64,000 nucleotides of DNA from NCBI GenBank assembly GCA_038215275.1, contig JBBQRA010000001.1, positions 20,105 to 84,104 on the forward strand. Direction: 5' to 3'. This stretch comes from Ga0077553 sp038215275 (GTDB lineage: Bacteria; Acidobacteriota; Terriglobia; Bryobacterales; Bryobacteraceae). Numbering within the stretch: the first letter of the stretch is position 1; every line of letters starts with the position of its first letter. The notes below the pieces were generated by a model. The model was given only the letters and a program-made list of their open reading frames with translations. It was not told the DNA's origin and did no database searches. This document shows, piece by piece, positions 50,798 through 62,813 of the stretch. Both the position numbers and the translations under genes were made by a program.

Positions 50798-52140
50798 TCG
50801 TCTTCCTCCGTACTGACGAAGTTGCTTTCAAAGGCCATCGTCAGAACGTCATCGTTCAGCACGAGGGGACGCCGCTCAAAACGCAGGATGTCGATTGCAT
50901 GCGACAGCACATCGCGCGGATGACAACGGCGGCGGGGTTTACCGGTCCGGCGGTAGTGACACTCGATGAAACGGGCAACCAGGTCCGGAGTGCAAGCCAG
51001 CCCTTGGCTAGCGGCAAACTTCAAGAAAATGCTCGTGAACTCCTCCTCGCTCGGCGATTTCATGAGCATCTTGTATTGAATCCGTCGAAGGAAGGCTTCG
51101 TCGCCCAGGTTTTCCGGCTTCAGGTTGGTGGAGAAGACCAGGAAGCACTCGAACGGAATGGTCATCTTGGCGCCGTTCTGGAAGGTGAGATAGTCAACGC
51201 GCCGCTCCATGGGGACAATCCAGCGATTCAGAACCTCGGCCGGGGTGACCTTCTGGCGGCCAAAGTCGTCGATGAGGTAGATGCCGTTATTGGCTTTCAA
51301 CTGCAGCGGGGCGTCGTAGAATTTCGCGACCGCGTTGTAGCTGAGGTCGAGCATTTCAGGGGCTAATTCGCCGCCGGTAACAATGAAGGGCCGACGGCAC
51401 TTGAACCAGCGCTTATCGTAGGACGGCTCGGTGGTAAACGCCGAGAGCGTATCCTGCACCTCGTCCACCGCATGATGGTAGACGGGATCGTACATCTTGA
51501 TGATCATGCCCTGCGCTTCAATGGCATAGGGCACGTAGATGAAGGACGAATCCACATTGAAAAGCGCTTCCGCCAAGTAGGTTTTGCCGTTTCCGGGCTG
51601 GCCATAAATGAGGAACGACTTGCCTGAGTTCACAGCCGGACCGATCTGGTTGAGCAGTTCGGGCGTGATTACCATGTGTTTGTAGGCGTCTTTGAGCGCC
51701 TCCATAGTCAGCCAGCCGTCGCCCTGCTTCTGGCGGCGGACCATATCGACATATTGAAACAGTGGTACCGGGGCCCGGCCCGAGTATGCGTTCGTCATCA
51801 CATACTCCTTCGCCAGATCGCGGCCGGCCTCGGTCAGCACAAACCGGGAGGAGATCGCGCCCATCCCCAGTGAACTTTTCACGGCGACTTGGTGCGCCCG
51901 CTTGAAGCCTTCGAGCATCCCGTCGATGACGCTAAACTGCAGGCCCAGATGCTGAGCCAGTTCGCGCCCCACCATCTCGCCCTTGTAGTAAAGCGCTTTT
52001 AATATCAACTGCTCGATCATGGTCGCCGGTATGCCGGTATGCTCGATCGACTCGGGCACGGGCGGCATCAATTCCTGCTGCTCCGAAGAGTTGTCCAGAT
52101 CAAGGAAAGACGAGAGGTTAGTGAGATCCGTGATGGGCAT
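50794..52140 (-). CDS. AAA+ ATPase with N-terminal winged-helix-like region
   Basis: 448 residues. Residues about 35-115 look like a winged-helix module (MIEQLILKALYYKGEMVGR and SRFVLTEAGRDLA). The AAA+ domain follows, with Walker A GQPGNGKT at 180-187, Walker B YLIDDFG near 295, and a sensor Asn in VFSTNLKPENLG. The C-terminus has a lid-type helical end. I do not recognise a named family; proteins of this kind are seen in Acidobacteria. Its partner is not evident except for the convergent J-domain gene. Confidence 0.75.
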   Translation of the reverse strand: MPITDLTNLSSFLDLDNSSEQQELMPPVPESIEHTGIPATMIEQLILKALYYKGEMVGRELAQHLGLQFSVIDGMLEGFKRAHQVAVKSSLGMGAISSRFVLTEAGRDLAKEYVMTNAYSGRAPVPLFQYVDMVRRQKQGDGWLTMEALKDAYKHMVITPELLNQIGPAVNSGKSFLIYGQPGNGKTYLAEALFNVDSSFIYVPYAIEAQGMIIKMYDPVYHHAVDEVQDTLSAFTTEPSYDKRWFKCRRPFIVTGGELAPEMLDLSYNAVAKFYDAPLQLKANNGIYLIDDFGRQKVTPAEVLNRWIVPMERRVDYLTFQNGAKMTIPFECFLVFSTNLKPENLGDEAFLRRIQYKMLMKSPSEEEFTSIFLKFAASQGLACTPDLVARFIECHYRRTGKPRRRCHPRDVLSHAIDILRFERRPLVLNDDVLTMAFESNFVSTEEDD

Positions 52141-52226
52141 CGAGTTTTCTCTGTATGGACGTTTATCGGCAGACCTAGCGAAAGTCTGAGTAGGGCGATA
52201 CCATGAGTCTTCAGGGGAAATACCTT

Positions 52227-53570
52227 ATGTCTACGACCCGCCGCTCCTTTTTACACACCTCCGGCCTCACCACCATGCTGGCCGCAGCACCCGCCGCCGC
52301 CCAGTCGAAAAGTCCGAATGACAAGATCAATTTCGCCTGCATCGGCTTTGGAATCATGGGCCAAGGCGACGTCGCCACCGCCGTCACCGTCCCTGGCACC
52401 AAGCTGGTTGCCGTGGCCGATGTCTACCAGGGCCGCCTCGACCTCGCCAAGGAGCGCTACGGCAAGGAGATCTTTACGACGCGCGACTACCGCGAGATCC
52501 TCGCCCGGCCGGACATCGACGCTGTCATCGTCGCCACCCCCGACCATTGGCACCAGCAGCAGGCCATCGACGCCATGAAAGCCGGCAAAGACGTTTATTG
52601 CCAGAAGCCCATGGTAAAGAAGGTGGAAGAGGGCGCCGCCGTCATCAAAACCGCCGCCGAAACCAAACGCATTCTCCAGGTGGGAAGCCAGCGCGTCAGT
52701 TCCATTCTCTACGCCAAAGCGCGCGACCTGGTCAAACAAGGCGTCCTCGGCGAAGTCCGCATGGTGGAAGCGTTTTGGGATCGCAACTCACCGCAAGGCG
52801 CTTGGCAGTATTCGATTCCACCCGATGCCTCCCCTACCACCGTCGATTGGGACCGCTTCCTCGGCTCCGCGCCCAAGCGTCCATTCGAACCCATCCGCCT
52901 CTTCCGGTGGCGCAACTATCAGGACTACGGCACGGGAGTCGCCGGCGACCTGTTCGTCCACCTGTTCACGGGCATTCACTACGTGATGGATTCAAACGGA
53001 CCCAACCGCGTGATGACGACCGGCGGGCTTTATTACTGGAACGACGGCCGCGACGTGCCCGACTTGATGATGGGCATCTACGACTACCCGAAGACTGCCT
53101 CGCATCCGGAATTCAACCTGAGCCTCCGCTTGAACTTCCTCGCCGGTGGTGGCGATGGCAGCGGATTCCGCTTCGCCGGTTCGGAAGGCGTGCTGGACCT
53201 CGCCGTGGGCGGCGCGCTTGTACTTCGGCGGAAGCCGAAGGTCACCGACCCCGGAACAACCGCGGGCACCTTCTCGAAGGCCACCGCCACGGAGATTCTG
53301 AAGCAGCACGACGCGAAGTTCCCCGCCCAGCGGCCCTCTGCCGACGGGATGCAGGCCAACACCGAACAACGCTGGGTCCTGCCGCCGGGTTACACGGAGC
53401 AGTACGCCCACCACGCCAACTTCTTTGAACACATCCGTTCGCGGCAGCCGGTCATTGAGGACGCCACGTTCGGCCTCCGCGCGGCGGGTCCGGCGCTACT
53501 CTCGAACGTAAGTTACTTCACCAAAAAGACGGTACACTGGGATCCCGAGAAGATGGTTGTAAAGGGATAA
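52227..53570 (+). CDS. Tat-exported Gfo/Idh/MocA-family oxidoreductase
   Basis: 447 residues from ATG 52227, preceded by GGGGAAA. The N-terminus has a twin-arginine signal (TTRRSFLHTSGLTTMLAAAP). The NAD(P)-binding domain begins NFACIGFGIMGQGDVA and the family's conserved E/CQKPM motif is present (DVYCQKPMVKKVEEG). The C-terminal alpha/beta domain includes DLFVHLFTGIHYVM. Such exported members act on sugars or glycosides in Acidobacteria and Planctomycetes; the substrate is unknown. A sugar-phosphate isomerase-like gene with a similar exported start lies 1.4 kb downstream. Confidence 0.88.
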   Translation: MSTTRRSFLHTSGLTTMLAAAPAAAQSKSPNDKINFACIGFGIMGQGDVATAVTVPGTKLVAVADVYQGRLDLAKERYGKEIFTTRDYREILARPDIDAVIVATPDHWHQQQAIDAMKAGKDVYCQKPMVKKVEEGAAVIKTAAETKRILQVGSQRVSSILYAKARDLVKQGVLGEVRMVEAFWDRNSPQGAWQYSIPPDASPTTVDWDRFLGSAPKRPFEPIRLFRWRNYQDYGTGVAGDLFVHLFTGIHYVMDSNGPNRVMTTGGLYYWNDGRDVPDLMMGIYDYPKTASHPEFNLSLRLNFLAGGGDGSGFRFAGSEGVLDLAVGGALVLRRKPKVTDPGTTAGTFSKATATEILKQHDAKFPAQRPSADGMQANTEQRWVLPPGYTEQYAHHANFFEHIRSRQPVIEDATFGLRAAGPALLSNVSYFTKKTVHWDPEKMVVKG

Positions 53571-53576
53571 CGTTCC

Positions 53577-53591
53577 AGGAAGGAGGCCGCC
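53577..53591 (+). promoter_or_regulatory. Strong ribosome binding site for the NfeD gene
   Basis: AGGAAGGAGG lies about 5 bases before the GTG at 53592. It is one of the few near-perfect Shine-Dalgarno sequences in the window and supports the GTG start. Confidence 0.6.
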
Positions 53592-54020
53592 GTGGAAAGG
53601 TGGATGTGGGTCGTCGCGGGCATCGTGTTAATGCTGGGCGAGTTACTCACGCCCGGCGGCTTCTACCTGATTTTTTTCGGCGTGGGCGCCGTTGTTACCG
53701 GATTGGCGGCGGCTCTGGGCCTGCAGGGTCTAACGCCGCAGGTGATTTTTTTTCTGGGGGTCTCCCTCGGCGCACTGCTGGTGTTTCGGCGTCCGCTGCT
53801 TTCGAGGCTGCGGGAGGGTCAGCCGGCGGCCCATGACGAACTGACGGGCGAAGTAGCCGTGCCCATGGAGGAAATCGCTATCGAAGCCGTGGGCCAGGCG
53901 GAGTTACGCGGCACGGTATGGTCGGCCCGGAACGTGGGTAAGCGGCCTCTACTGCAGGGGGAGCGATGCCTGGTGAAGCGGGTCGACGGATTGACGATAT
54001 ACTTGCGTCCTGAGGAGTAA
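53592..54020 (+). CDS. NfeD-family membrane protein
   Basis: 142 residues. Two or three N-terminal helices (MWVVAGIVLMLGELLTPGGF, then VGAVVTGLAAALGL and IFFLGVSLGALLVF) precede a small OB-fold domain (about 80-142, LTGEVAVPMEEIAIEAVG ... RGTVWSARN). NfeD proteins work with SPFH/stomatin partners in membrane organisation and proteolysis; the next gene is exactly such a partner, 4 bases away. Confidence 0.92.
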   Translation: MERWMWVVAGIVLMLGELLTPGGFYLIFFGVGAVVTGLAAALGLQGLTPQVIFFLGVSLGALLVFRRPLLSRLREGQPAAHDELTGEVAVPMEEIAIEAVGQAELRGTVWSARNVGKRPLLQGERCLVKRVDGLTIYLRPEE

Positions 54021-54024
54021 GTGG

Positions 54025-54981
54025 ATGGCAGAGTTGATCGTTCTTGGTTTCTTGTTGCTGTTGTTCCTGATTATCATCGCGAAGACGGCGATAGTCGTCC
54101 CGCAACAGAGCGCGTTCGTGGTGGAACGTTTGGGCGCCTTCAGCGGCACGCTGAACGCCGGCTTCCACGTGCTCATTCCGTTTCTCGACGTGATCCGCTA
54201 CCGGCATTCGTTGAAAGAGCAGTCCATCGACATTCCGGAGCAGGTTTGTATCACGCGGGACAATGTTCAGGTGGCTGTCGACGGCGTCTTGTATCTGAAA
54301 GTCTTGAACGCCGAGCGCGCGTCCTACGGTATCTCCGACTACCTCTTCGCCATCACGCAACTCGCCCAAACGACGCTCCGCAGCGAAGTTGGCAAGATCG
54401 AGCTCGACCGGACCTTCGAGGAACGAACCAACATCAACATCTCCGTCGTCAGCGAACTCGACAAGGCGTCCGAACCCTGGGGCGTCAAGGTGCTCCGTTA
54501 CGAGATCAAGAACATTACGCCGCCCGCGGACATCCTCTCCGCGATGGAGAAGCAGATGCGCGCCGAACGCGAGAAACGCGCGGCGATTCTCACCTCCGAA
54601 GGCGTCCGCGACTCAGCCGTCAACCTTGCCGAAGGCGAAAAGCAAAAGGTCATCAAGGCATCCGAGGCCTTTAAGCAGCGGCAGATCAATGAGGCCGAAG
54701 GTGAAGCCAAGGCGATCCTGACCATGGCCGAAGCCACAGCCACCAGCCTGCGTCAGGTTGGCCTCGCCATCCAGGACCCCGGCGGCCGCGAAGCCGTGCA
54801 ACTGCGCGTCGCAGAGCAGTATGTCAACAGCTTCGCCAATCTTGCCCAATCCTCGAACACAATGATCGTGCCCGCGAACGTAGCCGATATCGCCGGCATG
54901 ATCGGCACCGCGATGGGCGTCTTCCAAGCGGCGAAGCAGGGAGGCAGCGCCGCGCCGCCCCCACCGCCAACCTTCCGGTGA
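54025..54981 (+). CDS. SPFH/Band 7 (stomatin-like, QmcA-type) membrane protein
   Basis: 318 residues. One N-terminal membrane helix (LIVLGFLLLLFLIIIAKTAI) is followed by the SPFH domain (about 28-200: VPQQSAFVVERLGAFSG, then DNVQVAVDGVLYLKV) and a long Ala/Glu-rich coiled-coil (about 190-260) that supports oligomerisation. It forms a standard NfeD-SPFH pair with the gene upstream. The C-terminal Pro-rich end (APPPPPTFR) is unremarkable. Confidence 0.94.
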   Translation: MAELIVLGFLLLLFLIIIAKTAIVVPQQSAFVVERLGAFSGTLNAGFHVLIPFLDVIRYRHSLKEQSIDIPEQVCITRDNVQVAVDGVLYLKVLNAERASYGISDYLFAITQLAQTTLRSEVGKIELDRTFEERTNINISVVSELDKASEPWGVKVLRYEIKNITPPADILSAMEKQMRAEREKRAAILTSEGVRDSAVNLAEGEKQKVIKASEAFKQRQINEAEGEAKAILTMAEATATSLRQVGLAIQDPGGREAVQLRVAEQYVNSFANLAQSSNTMIVPANVADIAGMIGTAMGVFQAAKQGGSAAPPPPPTFR

Positions 54982-54982
54982 C

Positions 54983-55894
54983 CTACGCGAAGGCGGAACG
55001 TAGCACGTCGTAGCTCTTTTGCACGGCGCCCAGCGGGTCGGCCTTCCCTTCCATTTCAAGCGAGACCCAGCCCTTGAAGCCCGCCTGCTTCAAGATCCCT
55101 GCAATCTTCTTGTAGTCGAGATCCAGCGTGTACCATTCCCCCCCGCCGTAGTAGGTCTTCGCCTGCACGATGGTGGCCTGCGACGCCAGTTTAGCGATGC
55201 CGGCGTATGGATCGGCGGGGTAGTTCCCGGTGTCCACATTGATCCCGAGCCAAGGCGAGTTCACTGCCTTGTAGATCTTCAGCAGGGTGTCGATATTGGT
55301 CGTGAGTCCCCAATGGTTTTCGAGCGCCAAGGTAATGCCTTCCCGTTCGCAGACCGGCAGGCACTTCTTGATCGAGTCGATGCACCAATCAATCGCGTTT
55401 TGCTCGTTGAACCCAGGCAGGGCCGGCTCGTCGCCCTTGACCTTCATCAGATCATCAAAAGACTTAATGGTCTTCCAACGCCCCGAGTTCAGCCGGACGC
55501 ACGGGATGCCCAGACGCGCCGCCAGTTCAACACACTTCACGGTGTGTGTAATATTTTTGTCGCGTTCCTCCTGCTCCGGGAACACGAAGTCCTGATGAAT
55601 CGAGAGCATCGGCAGGGAGAGGCCGCGCTCAAAGGCCATTCTTTTCAGCTTGGTAACGTAGGCTGGCGACTCATCCACCATCTGCCGGTGGAGGATCTCC
55701 ACGCCATCAAACCCAATGTCGGCAGCATGTTGGATGACTTTCTCGATACTGTACCTTTCTGTCCGGAAATGCCAGAATGAGTAGGTCGATACCGCCAAAG
55801 GTTGACGCCGCGCGGGACTAGCGGTTTGTGCTGGGGCGGCCGATGTAAGAGAAAGCGGGCCTGCGACCAGTACTGCACGTCGGGAAAGTGTCAT
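54983..55894 (-). CDS. Exported sugar-phosphate isomerase/epimerase-like TIM-barrel protein
   Basis: 303 residues of the AP-endonuclease-2/xylose-isomerase-like barrel. The N-terminus has a twin-arginine-like signal (MTLSRRAVLVAGPLSL). Metal-site residues are expected in FDGVEILHRQM (Glu), ITLALENHWG (Glu), LGINVDTGNYP (Asp) and WVSLEMEG (Glu), the usual pattern for this family. The reaction is unknown, probably ketose/aldose or inosose-type isomerisation. One base separates its stop from the convergent SPFH gene. Confidence 0.88.
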   Translation of the reverse strand: MTLSRRAVLVAGPLSLTSAAPAQTASPARRQPLAVSTYSFWHFRTERYSIEKVIQHAADIGFDGVEILHRQMVDESPAYVTKLKRMAFERGLSLPMLSIHQDFVFPEQEERDKNITHTVKCVELAARLGIPCVRLNSGRWKTIKSFDDLMKVKGDEPALPGFNEQNAIDWCIDSIKKCLPVCEREGITLALENHWGLTTNIDTLLKIYKAVNSPWLGINVDTGNYPADPYAGIAKLASQATIVQAKTYYGGGEWYTLDLDYKKIAGILKQAGFKGWVSLEMEGKADPLGAVQKSYDVLRSAFA

Positions 55895-55926
55895 ATCCAA
55901 GAATACCTATTGGAGGGCACCTGCTA

Positions 55927-55949
55927 AAGTTAAGGAATTCTTAAACTTC
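55927..55949 (+). promoter_or_regulatory. Palindrome covering the ribosome-binding region of the desaturase gene
   Basis: The arms AAGTTAAG and CTTAAACTT (one extra A) enclose GAATT, one base before the desaturase ATG at 55951. The only SD-like AAGGA lies inside it. As DNA it could be a repressor operator; as RNA it would form a hairpin hiding the binding site. Confidence 0.5.
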
Positions 55950-55950
55950 T

Positions 55951-56817
<867 letters not shown>

Positions 56818-56860
56818 GATGCATCGTGATGCTGCTTGCGACATAATCATCGCTAGCAGC

Positions 56861-59583
56861 ATGCGCCTCGTTTTTCTCCTCGCTTGTGCCGCGTCGCTCG
56901 TAGCGCAGCCCATCGAATTCAACCGCGATATTCGCCCCATCCTCTCCGACCGGTGTTGGACCTGCCACGGGTCCGACGCCGCCGCCAAAGGCATCCGCCT
57001 CCGCCTCGATCAACCCGAACCCGTCGCGGCCGCCCGGCAATTGATCGCCGAACGCATCGCCACCCCGAACAAAGCCAAGCGCATGCCGCCGGTGCACACT
57101 GGAGCTGGCCTCTCCACGTCCGAAATCGCCACGATCAATCGTTGGGTCGACGCCGGCGCACCATGGCAAAAGCACTGGGCCTACTTGCCCCCGCAGCGTC
57201 CCGCCGGCCAGACGATCGATTCGCTTGTCCGCGCCCGCTTAACCAAAGAAGGCCTCTCCCCCGCCCCGGAAGCCTCCCGCGAAACGCTCCTCCGCCGGGC
57301 GTCACTCGACCTCACCGGCCTCCCCGCCCTACCCGGCGAGTACGACGACATGAGCTATGAGCAAGCCGTCGACCGCATGCTCTCGACGGCCAGATACGCC
57401 GAGCGCATGACCGCCAAGTGGCTCGATGCCGCCCGATACGCCGATTCGAACGGCTACCAAACCGATGGCGAACGCCAGATGTGGCGCTGGCGCGACTGGG
57501 TGCTGAACGCTTTCCGCACCAACAAACCGTTCGATCAGTTCGTCATCGAACAGATGGCCGGCGACCTCCTTCCCTACGCCACTCTCGATCAGAAAATCGC
57601 CACCGGTTTTCAACGCAACCATCGCGGCAACGGCGAAGGTGGCATCGTGCCCGAAGAGTACCTAGCCGAGTACGCCGCCGACCGCGTCGAAACGATGTCG
57701 ACCGTCTTCCTCGGCTCCACCATCGGCTGCGCCCGCTGCCACAATCACAAGTACGACCCCTTCACTCAGAAGGAGTTCTATCAGCTCTACGCCTACTTCC
57801 ATAACATCGGCGAACGCGGCCGCTACTTCAAATTCGGCAACACCCCACCGTTCATCTATGCCCCCACCGAGCCCCAGCAAACCAAGCTCGCCGAAATCGA
57901 AGGCCGCCTCACCGCCGCCGAAGCCCGCCTTCGCCCCGGCGCCGCCTCTGGCCCGCTCACCTGGAAGCCGTCGCTCGACCTGACCACCCCCGAAAAATAC
58001 ACCCCGCACTATACGGCCCGCTTTACCATCGCCGCCCGCTTCACGCCCCTCGCTGCCACTGCCAACGTTGTCTCGAAGGCGCTGCCGGAGGCCGAATCCA
58101 ATGGCCTGCGCTTTGAGATGAAGGATGGCCGCCTGCAGGTCAACCTCGTCATGCGGTGGCTCGACGACGCCCTCCGCGTCGAAACCGAACGCACCCTTTC
58201 GCCCGGCCAGAACTACCATCTCGCCTTCACTTACGACGGCTCCAAGCTCGCCGCCGGCATCAAGGTCTACATCGACGGCAAGCCCGAGAAACTCCGTGTG
58301 CTCGTCGACGAGCTCAATCAGGATTTCCTCGTCAAAGAGCCATTCGTCCTCAACGCCCCCGACGTCAATATCTACTCCCGAGCCTTGCCCCCTCTCGAGG
58401 TCGCCTTCCTCGCCGGCGCCGCCTCCGGCCCCGAAGCCACCCGCCGCCAGTTTCTCGAAACCACTGACGCCAAGGCCTGGGCCGAAGTCGTTCAGCTTCG
58501 CCGCGAACGCGAAGCCTTCCTCGACAACGTCCCTACCGTGATGGTGATGCAGGAAACCGGCAAACCCCTCGACGCCCACGTCCTCATCCGCGGCGCCTAC
58601 GACCGTCCCGGCGACAAGGTCTCTCCCGGCGTCCCGGCCATCTTCGCGAACAAACCCATCACCAACCGCCTCGACCTCGCCCGGTGGCTCGTCTCCCGCG
58701 AAAATCCGCTCACCGCCCGCGTCACCGTCAACCGCTTCTGGCAGTCGATCTTCGGCGTTGGCCTCGTCAAGACCGCCGAGGACTTCGGCGCCCAAGGCGA
58801 ATGGCCATCGAACCCGGAGCTTCTTGACTGGCTCGCAATCGAGTTCATGGACTCCGGCTGGGACGTCAAGCATCTTCTCAAAACCATCGTGCTCTCGCAA
58901 ACCTACCGCCAGTCTTCCCGAGTCAGTCCGGAACTCCTCGCCCGAGACCCCGAGAACCGGCTTCTCGCTCGCGGCCCCCGCTTCCGCCTCGACGCCGGCG
59001 CCGTCCGCGATCAGGCGCTCTACTTCTCCGGACTGCTCGTCGAACGGGTCGGCGGACCGTCCGTGAAACCGTATCAACCCGCCGGCCTCTGGAAAGAACT
59101 GTCCGGCGGCGCCGACTACGTGCCCGACTCGGGCGAAGCCCTCTATCGCCGCAGTGTCTACACGTTCTGGAAGCGCACTTCCCCGCCCCCCACCATGGCG
59201 AACTTCGACGCCTCCGGCCGCGAAATCTGTACCGTCCGCGAGTCCCGCACCAACACGCCGCTGCAAGCCCTGAACCTGATGAACGACGTCACGTTCCTCG
59301 AGGCCGCTCGCCGCCTCGCCGAAAAGATTATGGCCCACCCCGCCGGCCTCGCCTACGGGTTCCGCCTCGTCACCGGCCGCGCCGCCACGCCGGATGAACT
59401 CGCCGTCCTCCTCGACGCTCTCGAACGTCACCGCGCCACCTACGAGAAGGACGAATTTGCCGCCCGCAACCTCCTGGCGCACGGCGATTCCCGCCGCAAC
59501 ACAGACCTGCCGGTGGCCGACCTCGCCGCCCATACGCTGGTCTCGAGCCTCCTGCTCAACCTCGACGAAGGAATCACCAAAGA

Positions 59584-59587
<4 letters not shown>
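56861..59587 (+). CDS. PSD1/DUF1549-DUF1553 cytochrome c-type protein
   Basis: 908 residues from ATG 56861, where a signal peptide begins (MRLVFLLACAASLVAQ). A planctomycete-type cytochrome c domain with CWTCH heme motif near residue 30 is followed by DUF1549 (about 110-320, with a second CARCH motif), a concanavalin/LamG-like insert (about 365-520) and DUF1553 (about 580-880: RLDLARWLVSRENPLTARV, RTNTPLQALNLMND). These surface proteins, paired with DUF1501, are linked to polymer or sulfated-sugar use but not biochemically defined. ATGA overlap with the DUF1501 gene. Confidence 0.9.
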
Positions 59588-60942
<1,355 letters not shown>

Positions 60943-60943
60943 C

Positions 60944-62512
60944 ATGTCACTCTCCCGCATCACCATCACCGCACCGGTCCCCGCCGGCGCCGAAGACGTT
61001 CTTACGCCGGAGGCGCTAGCGTTTCTTCTCGCGCTCTCCGACGAATTCGAAGCCACCCGCCAGCAACGCCTCGCGGCCCGCCGCGAGCGCGACGCCCGCC
61101 TGCAGGCCGGCGAACTCCCGGACTTCCTCCCGGAAACCAAAGCGATCCGAGACGCCGATTGGAAGGTCGCCCCCATTCCCGCCGACCTTCAGGATCGCCG
61201 CGTCGAAATCACCGGCCCCGTCGACCGCAAGATGGTCATCAACGCCCTCAACTCCGGCGCCCATGTCTTCATGGCCGATCTTGAAGACGCCAACTCCCCC
61301 ACCTGGAGCAACAACCTTCTCGGCCAGGTGAACCTCTCGGAGGCTATCCGCCGCACCATCAGCTTCACGAGCCCGGAGGGCAAGCAGTACAAGCTCATCG
61401 ATAACCCCGCCGTCCTCTTCGTGCGCTTCCGCGGCTGGCACCTCGTCGAGCGCCACCTGCTCATTGACGGAAAGCCCATCTCGGCCTCGCTCTTCGATTT
61501 CGGTCTCTATTTCTTCCGCAACGCGAAGGAACTGCTCGCCCGCGGCTCCGGCCCGTACTGCTATCTGCCCAAGCTGGAGAGCCATCTGGAAGCCCGCCTC
61601 TGGAACGACGTTTTCGTCTTCGCCCAGAACTATTGCGGCGTCCCGCAAGGCAGCGTCCGAGCCACGGTGCTCATTGAAACCATTCTGGGTTCGTTCGAAA
61701 TGGACGAGATCCTCTATGAACTCCGCGACCATTCCGCCGGTCTAAACTGCGGCCGCTGGGACTACATCTTCAGCTTCATTAAGAAGCTCGGTCACCGGCA
61801 CGATCTCCTCATGCCGAACCGTTCGGAAGTCACGATGGACCGCCACTTTCTCAAGTCGTACGTCCAACTGCTGATCCAGACCTGCCACCGCCGCGGCATC
61901 CACGCCATGGGCGGCATGGCTGCGCAGATCCCCATAAAGAACGATCCTGAAGCCAACGCGGCAGCCCTTGAAAAAGTCCGCCTTGATAAGCTCCGGGAAG
62001 TGAAGGCCGGCCACGACGGCACGTGGGTCGCCCACCCCGGACTCATCCCCATCGCCCGTCAGGTCTTCGACGAGGGCATGCCGACGCCGAACCAGATCCA
62101 CATTCCGCAGCCGCCCGTTCCCATCACGGCCGCCGATCTGCTCCAGCCAGTCGAAGGCAAGATCACCCTCGAAGGCCTGCGGCAGAACGTCGACATCGGG
62201 CTGCAGTATCTCGAGGCCTGGCTCGGCGGCTCGGGCTGCGTACCCATCTACAACCTGATGGAGGACGCCGCCACGGCGGAAATCTCCCGTTCGCAGGTGT
62301 GGCAATGGGTACGGCACGGCGCAAAGGCCGACGACGGAACGGTGATCACCGCCGACCTCGCCCGCTCCGTCGTCGCAACCGAGTCCGCCCGTCTGATGGC
62401 CAAGCGCGAAGGCCACTTCGCCACCGCCGCCGCCATCATGGCCGAAATGATTACCGGCCGGGACTGCGCCGAGTTCCTGACGCTGCCCGCTTACGACCGC
62501 TTGGCGGATTAG
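60944..62512 (+). CDS. aceB: Malate synthase A
   Basis: 522 residues, the usual length of form A, which condenses glyoxylate with acetyl-CoA. Landmarks: TGPVDRKMVINALNSGAHV near 90-108, VFMADLEDANSPTW, and the signature RDHSAGLNCGRWDYIFSFIK near 240-260. Isocitrate lyase is not in the window, so a full glyoxylate shunt cannot be shown here. The 3' end overlaps the convergent ATL gene by 62 bases. Confidence 0.95.
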   Translation: MSLSRITITAPVPAGAEDVLTPEALAFLLALSDEFEATRQQRLAARRERDARLQAGELPDFLPETKAIRDADWKVAPIPADLQDRRVEITGPVDRKMVINALNSGAHVFMADLEDANSPTWSNNLLGQVNLSEAIRRTISFTSPEGKQYKLIDNPAVLFVRFRGWHLVERHLLIDGKPISASLFDFGLYFFRNAKELLARGSGPYCYLPKLESHLEARLWNDVFVFAQNYCGVPQGSVRATVLIETILGSFEMDEILYELRDHSAGLNCGRWDYIFSFIKKLGHRHDLLMPNRSEVTMDRHFLKSYVQLLIQTCHRRGIHAMGGMAAQIPIKNDPEANAAALEKVRLDKLREVKAGHDGTWVAHPGLIPIARQVFDEGMPTPNQIHIPQPPVPITAADLLQPVEGKITLEGLRQNVDIGLQYLEAWLGGSGCVPIYNLMEDAATAEISRSQVWQWVRHGAKADDGTVITADLARSVVATESARLMAKREGHFATAAAIMAEMITGRDCAEFLTLPAYDRLAD

Positions 62513-62810
62513 GCTTCCCGTCCCAACCAAACTCGTCGAGGCGGACGCGCGTGCCCAGCAACCGGACGCCCTCCGCCTCGAGCCGCATCACCTGTTCCAC
62601 GCCGCTCGATCCGCGCAACAGCACCTTCCCGAACTTCGAGCCATCTTTCCCAATCACCCGGTGCCACGGCAGTCCCGCGTCGAATTGCCGCAGCGCCCAG
62701 GCCACCTGCCGCGACCCGCGCGGATGCCCGGCCAGTTCCGCAATGAGGCCATACGTCGCGACCTTGCCGAACGGAATCCGCCGGACAACCGCGCGCATAT
62801 CCTCAAACAT
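62451..62810 (-). CDS. Alkyltransferase-like DNA-binding protein (ATL)
   Basis: 119 residues of the MGMT/Ogt C-terminal DNA-binding domain. The helix-turn-helix and Arg finger are visible (YGLIAELAGHPRGSRQVAWA), but the active-site PCHR motif reads PWHR, so the acceptor Cys is Trp. ATL proteins flip and bind O6-alkylguanine and recruit nucleotide excision repair instead of removing the alkyl group. The last 25 residues are encoded antisense to the aceB end. The ATG at 62810 lies 3 bases after the next upstream gene's stop. Confidence 0.88.
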   Translation of the reverse strand: MFEDMRAVVRRIPFGKVATYGLIAELAGHPRGSRQVAWALRQFDAGLPWHRVIGKDGSKFGKVLLRGSSGVEQVMRLEAEGVRLLGTRVRLDEFGWDGKPNPPSGRKRAASGTRRSPGR

Positions 62811-62813
62811 GCG

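Noticed and set aside
57662..59533. 623-codon open frame on the minus strand opposite the PSD1 gene
   Set aside because: It is antisense to a well-matched gene and its translation is Gly/Glu/Asp/Val-rich, as expected from GC-rich third positions. Similar antisense frames at 10800-12650, 4767-6206 and 6340-7407 were dropped for the same reason.
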